NCBI RefSeq assembly: GCF_000813845.1
Contig: NZ_JWTB01000023.1
Location: 1 to 64,000, forward strand
Origin: Pseudarthrobacter phenanthrenivorans
Lineage (GTDB): Bacteria > Actinomycetota > Actinomycetes > Actinomycetales > Micrococcaceae
Length of the DNA stretch: 64,000 nt
Reading direction: 5' to 3'
This document shows positions 53,586 to 62,950 of this stretch, in pieces; within the stretch, counting starts at the first letter, position 1, and each line of letters opens with the position of its first letter. Both the position numbers and the translations under genes were made by a program. The notes beneath the pieces were generated by a model. The model was not told the DNA's origin. It worked only from the letters and a program-made list of their open reading frames with translations, and ran no database searches.

Positions 53586-54676
53586 CGGTCGCCGAGCAGC
53601 TGAGGAATGAACAGGCTGATTTTGTCGCAGGTGTGGCCGGCGAGCTGACCGCGTTCCTGACGGCCCGGCAGGCAGTGATGGCCGGCATCTCACCGGACAT
53701 CGAACCCATCATGGGTTCCATCTCCAACCTGGTCACCGGCGGCAAGCGCCTCCGTGCCCTGATGTGCTACTGGGGCTGGCGGGGTGCCGGCGGCGAGGCG
53801 GGAGCCGGCCAGGTGGTCACGGCCGGCGCCGCGCTTGAGCTGTTCCAGGCTGCCGCCCTGATCCACGACGACATCATTGACCGCTCGGACACCCGGCGTG
53901 GCGGCCCCAGCGTCCACCGCCGCTTCAGCCAACTGCACACCGCCCAGGGATGGGCCCTGGACAGTGAACGGTTTGGCCAGGCCGCAGCGATCCTCACCGG
54001 CGACCTGTGCCTCTCCTTCAGCGAGGAGGCGTTTACCGATATCGGCGAACGGGCCGCGTCCGGCAGCACCGCCCGGCTGATATTCAACTTGATGCGCGCA
54101 GAGGTGATGGCGGGCCAGTACCTGGACATCCTGGAGGAAGTGGCCGGCCCGGTCCGGGACAGGGCCGGTGCAGTTGGCAGGGCGCAATCCATCATCCGGT
54201 TCAAGAGCGCAAAATACTCCACGGAGCATCCGCTGGCCCTGGGCGGCGCCTTGGCGGGGGCGTCCGATGAGTTGCTCCGCGGCTATTCCGCCTTTGCCCT
54301 CCCGCTGGGCGAGGCCTTCCAGCTCCGCGACGATGTCCTGGGGGTGTTCGGCGATCCCCTCACCACCGGCAAGCCGGCAGGAGACGACCTGCGCGAAGGA
54401 AAGCGTACGGTCCTGATAGCCCTCGCCCTGGACCAGGCATCACCGGAAGAATCTGCATTCATTGATGCCAGCCTCGGCAGCCCCGACCTGTCGGAGGCTG
54501 ACATCACGGATATTCGGGCGATCATCGAAGATTCGGGGGCCCTGCAGGCGACGGAAGTTTTGATCAGCGAATTCAGCGCGGCGGCATTCGCCGCCCTGGA
54601 CGGCCTTGAGTTGGAGGACCTGTCCAAGACAGCGCTGCGGAAACTGGCGGAGGCCGCCGTCAGCCGCGCCTCTTAA
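53582..54676 (+). CDS. Polyprenyl (geranylgeranyl-type) diphosphate synthase
   Basis: A 364-residue protein from GTG 53582. The first aspartate-rich motif is LIHDDIIDRSDTRRG; the second is QLRDDVLGVFGDP. GGKRLRALM near residue 55 is the IPP-binding segment. It extends allylic diphosphates; chain length cannot be fixed. Its place before an Rv2175c-like gene matches idsA2 in mycobacteria. Confidence 0.94.
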   Translation: MTVAEQLRNEQADFVAGVAGELTAFLTARQAVMAGISPDIEPIMGSISNLVTGGKRLRALMCYWGWRGAGGEAGAGQVVTAGAALELFQAAALIHDDIIDRSDTRRGGPSVHRRFSQLHTAQGWALDSERFGQAAAILTGDLCLSFSEEAFTDIGERAASGSTARLIFNLMRAEVMAGQYLDILEEVAGPVRDRAGAVGRAQSIIRFKSAKYSTEHPLALGGALAGASDELLRGYSAFALPLGEAFQLRDDVLGVFGDPLTTGKPAGDDLREGKRTVLIALALDQASPEESAFIDASLGSPDLSEADITDIRAIIEDSGALQATEVLISEFSAAAFAALDGLELEDLSKTALRKLAEAAVSRAS

Positions 54677-54687
54677 ACAGGAAGCAA

Positions 54688-55041
54688 TTACCAGGCAAGC
54701 GTTTGCGCCCTGCGCCTGATTTCCGTTTTGCGGCCTTCGCGCAGCGCGTCAATGGGACGTCCACGCAGCGACTCATCAGCCGTAAAGAGCCACCCGATGA
54801 GGTCCTCGTCCGAATAACCGGCATCCGCCAGCACCACGATGGTTCCCTTGAGGCTGTCCACCACCTGGCCGTCCTGGATGAATTCCGCCGGGACAGACCG
54901 GATCTTCCGTTCCCCGACGCGCACCGCAGCCAGCGCGTGTTCATCAATCAGGCTATGGACCTTAGTTACGGAAACATCCAATAAACGGGCGACGTCGGGC
55001 AGCGGCAACCATTCGCCCACCAGGTTTTCTACATTACTCAC
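54688..55041 (-). CDS. Rv2175c-like winged-helix DNA-binding protein
   Basis: A 117-residue protein starting at minus-strand position 55041. Residues 12-35 are the helix-turn-helix (WLPLPDVARLLDVSVTKVHS). The later VVDSLKGTIVVLADAGYSDED and IGWLFTADESLRGRPIDAL are diagnostic of the Rv2175c family. In M. tuberculosis this protein is phosphorylated by PknL on a Thr in an N-terminal extension. Here the N-terminus is short (MSNVENLVGEW) and has no Thr. A PASTA kinase lies 1.7 kb away. Confidence 0.9.
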   Translation of the reverse strand: MSNVENLVGEWLPLPDVARLLDVSVTKVHSLIDEHALAAVRVGERKIRSVPAEFIQDGQVVDSLKGTIVVLADAGYSDEDLIGWLFTADESLRGRPIDALREGRKTEIRRRAQTLAW

Positions 55042-55188
55042 GGATCAAGGTTGCCACGCTGCCTGCCCCGGCGCCTAGTCGGGCCAATTGATTCTGCCCC
55101 TGGCCTGCGGACACTCCGAAAAAGAGGCCATTCCCGCAAATCCCAAAATTCTTGTGCTATTCGCGAATTCATGAGAGATTCACATGCA

Positions 55189-55229
55189 TCACAGTTGTAT
55201 CACTAATAACTTGAGTCACAGTAGTATCA
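55189..55229. repeat. Two 14-bp direct repeats upstream of the LysM gene
   Basis: TCACAGTTGTATCA (55189-55202) and TCACAGTAGTATCA (55216-55229) differ at one base and are 27 bp apart. They lie 62-102 bp before ATG 55291, in AT-rich sequence. They look like paired operator half-sites, but no known regulator was matched. Confidence 0.5.
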
Positions 55230-55290
55230 AGATTGATAGCGGCATCCCCGTCCGCGTCCGCACCCGCAGTTGAGAAGAGGATTCTTTCCG

Positions 55291-56688
55291 ATGACGATGT
55301 CCCGCTCGCCTAAGCAGCCCCCCAAGCCGAGCCTGCCGATGATCGCCGCCACCACTGCGGCACTGCCAGCGGTCGTAATGTCATCCCTGGCCCTGGCCCA
55401 GCCCGCCGCGGCCGCCCAACAGCCGGCGCGGACCATTCCCAGCAGCCTGGCGACAGCGATGAAGGCACAGGCTGCTGCGAAGGCAGCCGGGACGGTCATC
55501 CCCGCCGCCGTTGTCTCCACCACCATTCCGGCGGCGTTCCAGCCTGCGCAGCCCGCGGCCCCGGCCGAGTACACGATTGTCCGGGGCGATACCGTCAGCG
55601 CGATCGCAGGCCGGTTCGGACTGGACACGGGTGAAATCCTCAAACTGAACAACCTGCAGGCCAACACCATCATTTACCCGGGGCAGAAGCTCAAGCTGTC
55701 CGGTTCGCCCGCGCCGGCGCCGGCGGCACCTGCCCCCGCAGCTGCTGCGCCGGCGGCGCCCGCTCCCTCCGGCGGCGCTGCCTACACCGTAAAGGCCGGC
55801 GATACGCTCGGCGCCATCGCGGCAAAGCACAACGTGGCACTCTCCGACGTGTTCAGCTGGAACAACCTCTCCATGCGCTCCATCATCTACCCGGGACAGA
55901 AGATCAAGGTGGGCGCCGGTGACCCCGCACCTGCCCCCGCGGCGCCGGCGCCGGCACCGGCTGCGCCGGCCCCCGTGCTTGCCACCACGTCGGCCCCGGC
56001 CAGCGGCTCCTACACCATCAAGGCCGGCGACACGCTGTCCGCCATCGCTTCCCGCCATGGCGTCAAGCTGTCGGACCTGCTTTCGGCCAACAAGCTGGGC
56101 ATGAACTCGATCATCTATCCGGGCAGCAAACTCGTGATTCCCGGCGGTTCCGGCCAGCCTGATCCGCAGCCCGCTGCAGCACCGCAGCCGGCGCCCGCTC
56201 CACTGGTGCCCAGTTCCTTCCTCGGCTTCAGCTACCCCGCTGCCGTGGTGAGCTCCGCCAACGAAAACAAGGCCCTGCTCAACGCGTCTCCAGTCCCTTC
56301 GCGCGAGGAAATGAAGAACATCGTCGCGGACACGGCACGCCGCATGGGAGTGGACACCTCGCTGGCCCTGGCCTTCGCATTCCAGGAATCCGGCTTCAAC
56401 CAGCGCTCTGTTTCCCCCGCCAACGCGATCGGGACCATGCAGGTCATCCCCAGCTCCGGTCAGTGGGCGTCCGACCTCGTGGGCCGGAAGCTGAACCTCC
56501 TGGACCCGTATGACAACGCCGCGGCAGGGGTGGCCATCATCCGCCAGCTCCTGGCTACCAGCAAGGACCAGGACACCGCCATCGCCGGCTACTACCAGGG
56601 CCAGTACTCGGTGAGCAAGTACGGCATGTACGACGACACCAAGGCGTACGTGGCGGCCATCAAGGCACACCAGAAGAACTTCAGCTAA
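55291..56688 (+). CDS. Secreted LysM and lytic transglycosylase-like protein
   Basis: 465 residues from ATG 55291, with AGAAGAGG 10 bp upstream. A signal peptide of about 45 residues ends near QPAAAAQ. Three LysM repeats follow, starting YTIVRGDTVSAIAGRFG, YTVKAGDTLGAIAAKHN and YTIKAGDTLSAIASRHG, separated by Pro/Ala linkers. The C-terminal SLT-like domain contains LALAFAFQESGFNQRS (catalytic Glu) and AIGTMQVIP, then AGYYQGQ. It would bind and cleave glycan strands in the wall. No plain host partner is adjacent, but a PASTA kinase follows. Confidence 0.92.
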   Translation: MTMSRSPKQPPKPSLPMIAATTAALPAVVMSSLALAQPAAAAQQPARTIPSSLATAMKAQAAAKAAGTVIPAAVVSTTIPAAFQPAQPAAPAEYTIVRGDTVSAIAGRFGLDTGEILKLNNLQANTIIYPGQKLKLSGSPAPAPAAPAPAAAAPAAPAPSGGAAYTVKAGDTLGAIAAKHNVALSDVFSWNNLSMRSIIYPGQKIKVGAGDPAPAPAAPAPAPAAPAPVLATTSAPASGSYTIKAGDTLSAIASRHGVKLSDLLSANKLGMNSIIYPGSKLVIPGGSGQPDPQPAAAPQPAPAPLVPSSFLGFSYPAAVVSSANENKALLNASPVPSREEMKNIVADTARRMGVDTSLALAFAFQESGFNQRSVSPANAIGTMQVIPSSGQWASDLVGRKLNLLDPYDNAAAGVAIIRQLLATSKDQDTAIAGYYQGQYSVSKYGMYDDTKAYVAAIKAHQKNFS

Positions 56689-56716
56689 GGCACCGGCCCC
56701 GGGCTGTGCACGAGGG

Positions 56717-56749
56717 CGGGTCCGAACCGTTACCGGTTCGGGCCCGTTT
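56717..56749 (+). terminator. Terminator after the LysM gene
   Basis: CGGGTCCGAACCG (56717-56729) pairs with CGGTTCGGGCCCG (56734-56746), with one G-T pair and a 4-base loop, then TTT. It separates the LysM gene from the kinase, which starts at 56790. Confidence 0.78.
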
Positions 56750-56789
56750 CCATTTCAGGCGCGTTTTGCTGCGGGACTAGGATCATAAG

Positions 56790-58892
56790 GTGCAGGAACA
56801 CGTGTCAGACCCCCTAGCAGGGACGCTGGTGGACAACCGCTATGCCGTCACCTCCAGGCTTGCCCGTGGCGGCATGTCCACCGTCTACCTGGCGGTGGAC
56901 CAGAGGCTGGACCGCGAGGTGGCGCTGAAAGTGCTGCATCCGCACCTCGCGGCTGACGAAAACTTCCTCGGACGGCTGGGCCGCGAAGCCAAGGCCGCTG
57001 CCCGGCTGTCCCATCCGCACGTGGTGGGTGTCCTGGACCAGGGCAATGACGGCAACACCGCCTACCTGGTGATGGAGTACATCAAGGGACACACGCTCAG
57101 GGATGTCCTCAAGGACAGGGGTGCCCTGCCACCGCGGCTGGCCCTGGCATTGATCGATCCCGTGGTGGAGGGGCTTGCCGCCGCCCACGATGCCGGTTTC
57201 ATCCATCGCGACGTGAAGCCCGAGAATGTCCTGATCGCCGACGACGGCAGGATCAAGATCGGCGATTTCGGGCTGGCCCGCGCCGTCACCAGCTCAACCA
57301 GCACCGGCGCCCTGATTGGCACGGTGGCCTATATCTCGCCGGAGCTTGTGCTGGGCAAGCCAGCGGACGCACGCAGTGACGTCTACTCCGTGGGCATCAT
57401 GCTGTACGAGATGCTGACCGGCCGGCAGCCGTTTGAGGGCGAGGTCCCCATCCAGGTGGCGTACCAGCATGTCAATGGCACCGTGGGGCCGCCCTCGGAC
57501 CTGGTGCCCGGACTGGCCGGGGAAGTGGACGAACTGGTGCAGTGGTGCACGGCCAATGATCCGGAAAACCGGCCGGTGGATGCCAGCGCGCTCCTTCAGG
57601 AACTGCGCCACATCCGGACCCACCTTACCGACGCGGAACTGGACCTGCAGCCGCCCGCAGCTGCGGCCGCCGGCTCCCAGCACCAGACCGAAGTCCTGGC
57701 GCGGTCCAGCCATCCGACCACCCTGATGGCCGGCGCCAGGCCGGCCGTGCCCGCGTACCCGCCGGGCCGGCAGCAGCGCGGGCAGGACCACGACGCACAA
57801 GGCCAGGCAGCAGATGCCCTGACGCATACGGCTCACCCCGCGCACCCTGGACTTGCACTGCCGGACGACGACGACACGGACAGCGGCTGGTCTCCCCCGC
57901 CTCCGCGGCTGGGCAAGCGGGCCCAGCGCAGGGCCGACAAGGAGAACGGGAAGCGCCTCGCCCTCGCAGCCGCCACCCCGGTAAGGACGCTGCGGGAGGG
58001 AAACGCCCGCCGTCGTGGCGTTCTATGGATCGTGGTCCTTATCATCGCCGCGCTGCTGGCCACGGGGGCTGGATGGTTTTTCGGCATGGGCCCCGGCGCC
58101 GCCGCTGCCGTTCCAGCCGTCAGCAACAAGACGGTGGCCCAGGCCCAGCAGCTGCTGGGCGGAGTTGGCTTCCGGTCCACCACCAGTGATGTCTTCGACG
58201 ACCAGGTGCCCAGCGGACTGGTCGTGGGCACCGAACCTGCCGCCGGGACGGAAATCCGGAAGTTCCAGCCGGTCTCCCTTCTGGTGTCGAAAGGCCCCCA
58301 GCTGTTCCCCCTGCCGAAACTCGCGGGCGGGACGCTGACGGACGCGAAGAACGCCCTCAATGCGGCCGGCATGGCGCTGGGGACCGTCACCGAGCAGTTC
58401 GAGGACCAGGCAGCGGCAGGGACCGTGCTGTCGCAGGATCCCGCCGCCGGCACGCCCTCCCGCCATGGCACGCCCGTCCAGATTGCGGTTTCCAAGGGGC
58501 CGCAGCCGATTCCTGTTCCCGTGGTCGTGGGCAAAGCCAAGGATGATGCGGTGGCTGCGGTCAAGGCAGCAGGGCTTACCGCTGCGGTGGCCCCGGACGA
58601 AGTGTTCGACAGGAACGTGCCCAAGGGCGCCGTCGTCAGCCAGTCCCCTGCTAACGGGACGCTGACCCGGGGAGGGACCGTCACCCTGACGGTCTCCAAG
58701 GGGCCCAAAATGGTCCAGGTCCCCAGCTACATCGGCAAGCAGGCGTCAGATGCACGCAAGGCACTGGAAGCACTGGGGTTCGAGGTCCGCGTCAACAACA
58801 TCCTGGGCGGCTTCTTCGGGACCGTGCGGGATCAATCGCCGGTAAACCGGGAGGTCCCGGAGGGATCTGTCATCACGATCACCGTTGTGTAG
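56790..58892 (+). CDS. Membrane Ser/Thr protein kinase with four PASTA repeats
   Basis: 700 residues from GTG 56790. The kinase domain (about residues 18-275) has the glycine loop RLARGGMSTVYLA, catalytic HRDVKPENVLI, DFGLARA and the segment GTVAYISPE. A juxtamembrane linker leads to one transmembrane helix at about 410-430. Four PASTA repeats follow outside, opening with VPAVSNKTVAQAQQLL, LPKLAGGTLTDA, VPVVVGKAKDDA and VPSYIGKQASDA. Position beside an Rv2175c homologue and aroG matches mycobacterial pknL, which lacks PASTA; the architecture is PknB-like. It should sense muropeptides or lipid II. Confidence 0.94.
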   Translation: MQEHVSDPLAGTLVDNRYAVTSRLARGGMSTVYLAVDQRLDREVALKVLHPHLAADENFLGRLGREAKAAARLSHPHVVGVLDQGNDGNTAYLVMEYIKGHTLRDVLKDRGALPPRLALALIDPVVEGLAAAHDAGFIHRDVKPENVLIADDGRIKIGDFGLARAVTSSTSTGALIGTVAYISPELVLGKPADARSDVYSVGIMLYEMLTGRQPFEGEVPIQVAYQHVNGTVGPPSDLVPGLAGEVDELVQWCTANDPENRPVDASALLQELRHIRTHLTDAELDLQPPAAAAAGSQHQTEVLARSSHPTTLMAGARPAVPAYPPGRQQRGQDHDAQGQAADALTHTAHPAHPGLALPDDDDTDSGWSPPPPRLGKRAQRRADKENGKRLALAAATPVRTLREGNARRRGVLWIVVLIIAALLATGAGWFFGMGPGAAAAVPAVSNKTVAQAQQLLGGVGFRSTTSDVFDDQVPSGLVVGTEPAAGTEIRKFQPVSLLVSKGPQLFPLPKLAGGTLTDAKNALNAAGMALGTVTEQFEDQAAAGTVLSQDPAAGTPSRHGTPVQIAVSKGPQPIPVPVVVGKAKDDAVAAVKAAGLTAAVAPDEVFDRNVPKGAVVSQSPANGTLTRGGTVTLTVSKGPKMVQVPSYIGKQASDARKALEALGFEVRVNNILGGFFGTVRDQSPVNREVPEGSVITITVV

Positions 58893-58893
58893 C

Positions 58894-58924
58894 GAAGGCG
58901 GGCAGGCAGCACCGGCCCGCCTTC
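58894..58924. terminator. Bidirectional terminator, kinase / DAHP synthase
   Basis: GAAGGCGGGC (58894-58903) pairs perfectly with GCCCGCCTTC (58915-58924) between the convergent genes. T-runs are short. Confidence 0.72.
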
Positions 58925-58937
58925 ATCCATGATTCTC

Positions 58938-60329
58938 CTAGTGCTTGGCGAGGGCTCCGGCCACCAGGAACGCCATCTCCAGGGATTGCATGTGGTTCAG
59001 GCGGGGATCGCAAACTGATTCGTAGCGGTCCAGGAAGGCGTCCTGGTCGATCGGGTCGGCGCCGCCCAGGCACTCGGCCACGTCGTCGCCGGTCATTTCC
59101 ACGTGCAGCCCGCCCGGGACCGTGCCCAGGCCGTGGTGCACCTCGAAGAAGCCACGCACTTCGTCAATCACGTCGTCGAAATTGCGCGTCTTGTACCCGT
59201 TCGGTGAGGTGACCGTGTTGCCGTGCATCGGATCGGTGACCCACAGGACCTGGGCCCCGGAGGCGGTGACTTTTTCGACGACGGCGGGCAGCTTTTCGCG
59301 GATGTTGCCGGCGCCCATGCGCGTGATGAAGGTAAGGCGGCCGGGCTCGCGCTCCGGGTCAAGCTTGTCGATCAGGCGCAGGGCGTCGTCCCCGGTGGTG
59401 GAGGGGCCGAGCTTGACCCCGATAGGGTTCCGGACGCGGGAGAGGAAGTCCACGTGGGCGTGGTCCAGTTCCCGGGTCCGCTCGCCAATCCAGAGGAAAT
59501 GGGCGGAGGTGTCGTAGGGGAACCCGGTCCGGGAGTCGATGCGGGTCAGGGCGCGTTCGTAATCCAGCAGCAGGGCTTCGTGGCTGGCAAAGAACTCCAC
59601 CCGCTTGAGGGCCTCGAAGTCCGCACCGCATGAGTCCATAAACTTGATGGCACGGTCGATGTCACGGGCCAGCGATTCGTACCGGGCGTGGGCGGGATTC
59701 TCAGTGAAGCCCTTATTCCACTGGTGTACCGACCGGAGGTCGGCGAAACCGCCCTGCGTGAAGGCGCGGATCAGGTTCAGCGTGGATGCCGAGGTGTGGT
59801 ACGCCCGGAGCATACGGGACGCGTCGTGGCCACGGGATTCGGGGGTGAACTCGTATCCGTTGACGATGTCGCCGCGGTAGGCCGGCAGGGTGACACCGTT
59901 CCGGGTTTCGTCGTTGGACGAGCGGGGCTTGGCGAACTGGCCGGCCATCCGGCCCATCTTGATGACGGGCATGGCGGCGCCGTAGGTAAGGACCACGGCC
60001 ATCTGGAGGATCGTCTTGACGCGGGCGCTGATCTTGTCTGCCGTAGCGGCCTCGAAGGTCTCCGCGCAGTCGCCGCCCTGCAGCAGGAACGCCTTGCCCT
60101 GGGCAGCGGCGGCCAACCGCTCACGGAGCACGTCCACTTCACCGGCGAACACCAGGGGTGGAAGGACCGACAGTTCCTTCACCGACGCTTCAAAGACTTC
60201 CGGGTCCTGCCAGCTGGGCTGCTGGGAAATGGGAAGGTCCCGCCAGTTGTCCAGTCCGGGATAGTTGGCCGCTCCGCTCTGGGCGGTGCTGGACAGCGAA
60301 AAGGCGGGTTTTGCAGATAGCTCAGTCAC
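58938..60329 (-). CDS. aroG: Class II 3-deoxy-7-phosphoheptulonate synthase
   Basis: A 463-residue protein from GTG 60329. It joins PEP and erythrose 4-phosphate at the start of the shikimate pathway. The class II (plant-type) markers are LLQGGDCAETFE, RMAGQFAKPRS, RMLRAYHTSAS, FLWIGERTRELDHAH and TDPMHGNT. In M. tuberculosis the orthologue lies beside pknL, as here. Confidence 0.96.
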   Translation of the reverse strand: MTELSAKPAFSLSSTAQSGAANYPGLDNWRDLPISQQPSWQDPEVFEASVKELSVLPPLVFAGEVDVLRERLAAAAQGKAFLLQGGDCAETFEAATADKISARVKTILQMAVVLTYGAAMPVIKMGRMAGQFAKPRSSNDETRNGVTLPAYRGDIVNGYEFTPESRGHDASRMLRAYHTSASTLNLIRAFTQGGFADLRSVHQWNKGFTENPAHARYESLARDIDRAIKFMDSCGADFEALKRVEFFASHEALLLDYERALTRIDSRTGFPYDTSAHFLWIGERTRELDHAHVDFLSRVRNPIGVKLGPSTTGDDALRLIDKLDPEREPGRLTFITRMGAGNIREKLPAVVEKVTASGAQVLWVTDPMHGNTVTSPNGYKTRNFDDVIDEVRGFFEVHHGLGTVPGGLHVEMTGDDVAECLGGADPIDQDAFLDRYESVCDPRLNHMQSLEMAFLVAGALAKH

Positions 60330-60428
60330 CCTCCAAGACTACCGGCAGGGCAGCGCCGGCGGGCACTGCGCCGTCACGGTGACCGCCCAGCCCGTCACAA
60401 CCGCTCTGCCGGGCCCGGTAAGGTTCCG

Positions 60429-61259
60429 CTACCCCGCGGCCGGTCGCCCGGCGTCGTCCTCTTCAACGGGGCCGGCGGATGCCGGGCTGCCGGGGGCGGC
60501 GGCCCCGCCCTGCACGAACTCCCCCTGGGCAGCCACCGGAGCAGCAAGGGGTTCCGCGGCGGCCTGCGGTTCCTCCGGCTTGCCCGCGAGCCGAAGCTTG
60601 ACCACCGCCGCGTATTCGTCGACGTATTCCTGTCCGGAGAGGCGCATCAGCCGGGCCATGATGTCGTCGGTGACCTTGCGCTGGACCGCCCTGTCGTCGG
60701 CCTGGTCCCGGTACTCACTGAAGTCCAGCGGTTCGCCGAAGATCATCCCGATCCTGCGGATGTTGGGCAGCCGCTTGCCGATGGGCTGGACCTTGTCAGT
60801 GCCGATCATGGCAACCGGAATCACGGGGACGCCGGCCTGCAGCGCCAACCGGGCCACCCCCACCTTGCCCCGGTAGAGCCGGCCGTCAGGGCTTCGCGTG
60901 CCCTCGGGATAGATGCCCAGGAGGCCGCCGGCGTTGAGGACCTCCATGCCGGCGTTCAGGGAGGCGGCAGAGGCAGCGCCGCCGGACCGGTCCATGGGCA
61001 GCTGGTTGGTCAGGCGGAAGAACGCGGCAGTCAGCCTGCCTTTGATGCCCGTGCCGGTGAAGTATTCCGACTTGGCCAGGAACACCACGGGCCGGCGCAC
61101 CATGAGCGGCATGAAAATTGAATCGGAAAACGACAGGTGGTTGGAGGCGATGATTGCGGCCCCCTGCGCCGGGATGTTGTCCAGGCCCTTGACCCAGGGC
61201 CGGAACAGCAGCTTGATCACCGGACCGAGGAAGATCCTTTTCATGACCCAATAGAACAC
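60429..61259 (-). CDS. 1-acylglycerol-3-phosphate acyltransferase-like protein (PlsC family)
   Basis: 276 residues from GTG 61259, with GGAGAGG upstream; ATG 61244 is an alternative. The catalytic box is ASNHLSFSDSIF (NHxxxxD), followed by the acyl-acceptor motif YPEGTRSPDGRLYRG and VIPVAMIGTDKV. The N-terminus is hydrophobic and membrane-associated. A disordered Pro/Ala/Glu-rich tail of about 45 residues follows the domain. The exact acceptor lipid is not known. Confidence 0.92.
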   Translation of the reverse strand: MFYWVMKRIFLGPVIKLLFRPWVKGLDNIPAQGAAIIASNHLSFSDSIFMPLMVRRPVVFLAKSEYFTGTGIKGRLTAAFFRLTNQLPMDRSGGAASAASLNAGMEVLNAGGLLGIYPEGTRSPDGRLYRGKVGVARLALQAGVPVIPVAMIGTDKVQPIGKRLPNIRRIGMIFGEPLDFSEYRDQADDRAVQRKVTDDIMARLMRLSGQEYVDEYAAVVKLRLAGKPEEPQAAAEPLAAPVAAQGEFVQGGAAAPGSPASAGPVEEDDAGRPAAG

Positions 61260-61370
61260 GTGGTGAACCTCTCCGGAAGGCAGCCTCCAGGCCCTGCATC
61301 GGGCCTGGCCAGCGATTCAATGCAACCCTACTCTAGTGAGAATTGGCGGGAACAGTGACACGATGGAGTC

Positions 61371-62159
61371 ATGACTGAAAGCAGTGTCCCGTCCCGTCCA
61401 GCCGCTTTCAGCTATCCGGGCCACGGTGCCAATGCCGCCGTCGGGATCGCCATTTGCCACGGATTCACCGGCAGTCCGATCAGTATCCTTCCCTGGGCGC
61501 AGCATCTTGCCGACCTCGGCTACGCCGTCTCCGTTCCCCTGCTTCCCGGCCATGGCACAGACTGGCGGCAGCTGGCCAGGACCGGCTGGAAGGACTGGTA
61601 CCGCAGCTATGAGGAGTCTTTCCTTGAGCTGGCCGGCAGGACGGAAACCTGCTTCACGGCCGGCCTGTCCATGGGCGGTGCCCTAGCGCTGCTTGCAGCG
61701 TCCCGGCATCCCGTGGCCGGGGTGAGCGTGGTCAACCCGGGCCTGAGCTTCTATGACCGGCGGGTGCGGGTGATCGGCCTCCTCAAGTATTTCCAGCGGA
61801 CCACGGTCCCGATCCAGGAGGACCAGACCGGGGCGCCGGCGACCAACGACGGCGACTACTCCCTGACTCCGCTGGCTGCAGTCCACGAATTGAAGAAGCT
61901 GTTCGCTGCCGCGGTGCGCAGCCTGCCCAGGGTGGACGCGCCGGTCCAGGTGTTCAAGTCGCGCACGGACGCCGTGGTCCCGCCGACGTCCCTGGCCCTG
62001 CTGCGGAAAGGGCTGGGCGGGAACCTCGCTGACGTGGTGGAGCTTGCCAGCAGCGGACATGTGGCTACTCTGGACGTTGACGCGCCCGCTGTGTTCGCCA
62101 GGTCGGCGGAATTCGTCGCCACCCATGCCCGCCGCACCAGTACCTTGGAGACGCCATGA
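61371..62159 (+). CDS. Alpha/beta hydrolase, carboxylesterase type (first of a tandem pair)
   Basis: A 262-residue protein from ATG 61371. The oxyanion segment is ICHGFTGSP, the nucleophile elbow GLSMGGALALL, the acid is in RTDAVVPPTS, and the His in SSGHVATLD. It resembles the Est30/monoacylglycerol-esterase group. ATGA overlap with the next gene suggests cotranslation. Together they look like a local gene duplication. Confidence 0.9.
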   Translation: MTESSVPSRPAAFSYPGHGANAAVGIAICHGFTGSPISILPWAQHLADLGYAVSVPLLPGHGTDWRQLARTGWKDWYRSYEESFLELAGRTETCFTAGLSMGGALALLAASRHPVAGVSVVNPGLSFYDRRVRVIGLLKYFQRTTVPIQEDQTGAPATNDGDYSLTPLAAVHELKKLFAAAVRSLPRVDAPVQVFKSRTDAVVPPTSLALLRKGLGGNLADVVELASSGHVATLDVDAPAVFARSAEFVATHARRTSTLETP

Positions 62160-62950
62160 CCTCCGGCCCGGACCACAGCCCGTTCAGCAGCGCCTTTCGC
62201 GGCGAAGGCACGCGCACCGGGGTGGTCCTGTCCCATGGCTTCACCGGAAGCCCGCATGGGCTGCGGGCGTGGGCCACTGCTTTCGCCGCTGCCGGTTTCG
62301 CCGTCCGGATGCCGTTGCTGCCGGGCCATGGGACAACGTGGCAGGACCTCGCCAAAACCCGCTGGCAGCAGTGGCATGGTGCCCTCGATGACGCCTTCCT
62401 GGAGCTGGACGCCGAGTGCGACCACGTGTTCGCGGCGGGACTGAGCATGGGCGGTGCGCTGGCCCTGCGCATCGCCGCCACCCGCCCGGTGGCCGGAGTG
62501 GTTCTGGTGAACCCGGGCCTGGTCATCGACGATCCGCGGGCGTCGCTGGCCGGCATCCTCAAGCTGGTGCTGAAAAGCACCCCGTCCATCGGCAACGACA
62601 TCCTCAAGGCAGGTGTCGACGAAGGTGCGTATGCCCGCACGCCTGTGGCCGCGGCCCATGAACTGCACAAGATGTTCCGGGATACGGTCCGGCTCCTCCC
62701 CCGCGTCACCGCGCCCGTCCAGGCCTACCGCTCTGCCGTGGACCACGTGGTGTCCGATGCCAGCATGGACGTCCTGCGCCGCGGGCTGACGCATGCCCCG
62801 CTGGAGGTCATCCGGCTGGAGAACAGCTACCACGTGGCCACCCTGGACAACGACGCCGACCGTATCTTCGAGGGGTCCGTCGACTTCATCCGGCGCGTCC
62901 AGGCCGCGGCGGCGGGACCGGCAGAGGAGGTTCCCAGTGAACAGGCCTGA
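62156..62950 (+). CDS. Alpha/beta hydrolase, carboxylesterase type (second of the pair)
   Basis: A 264-residue protein from ATG 62156. Motifs parallel the first copy: LSHGFTGSPHG, GLSMGGALALR, SAVDHVVSD and SYHVATLDND. The pair keeps the same catalytic residues but differs in lid sequence, so substrates may differ. It overlaps the following membrane protein gene by 14 bp. Confidence 0.9.
   Translation: MTSGPDHSPFSSAFRGEGTRTGVVLSHGFTGSPHGLRAWATAFAAAGFAVRMPLLPGHGTTWQDLAKTRWQQWHGALDDAFLELDAECDHVFAAGLSMGGALALRIAATRPVAGVVLVNPGLVIDDPRASLAGILKLVLKSTPSIGNDILKAGVDEGAYARTPVAAAHELHKMFRDTVRLLPRVTAPVQAYRSAVDHVVSDASMDVLRRGLTHAPLEVIRLENSYHVATLDNDADRIFEGSVDFIRRVQAAAAGPAEEVPSEQA

Noticed and set aside
55042..55290. 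Riboswitch (c-di-AMP type) upstream of the LysM gene
   Set aside because: Such riboswitches often precede wall hydrolase genes in actinobacteria, but the conserved paired elements are not visible here; only short direct repeats are.
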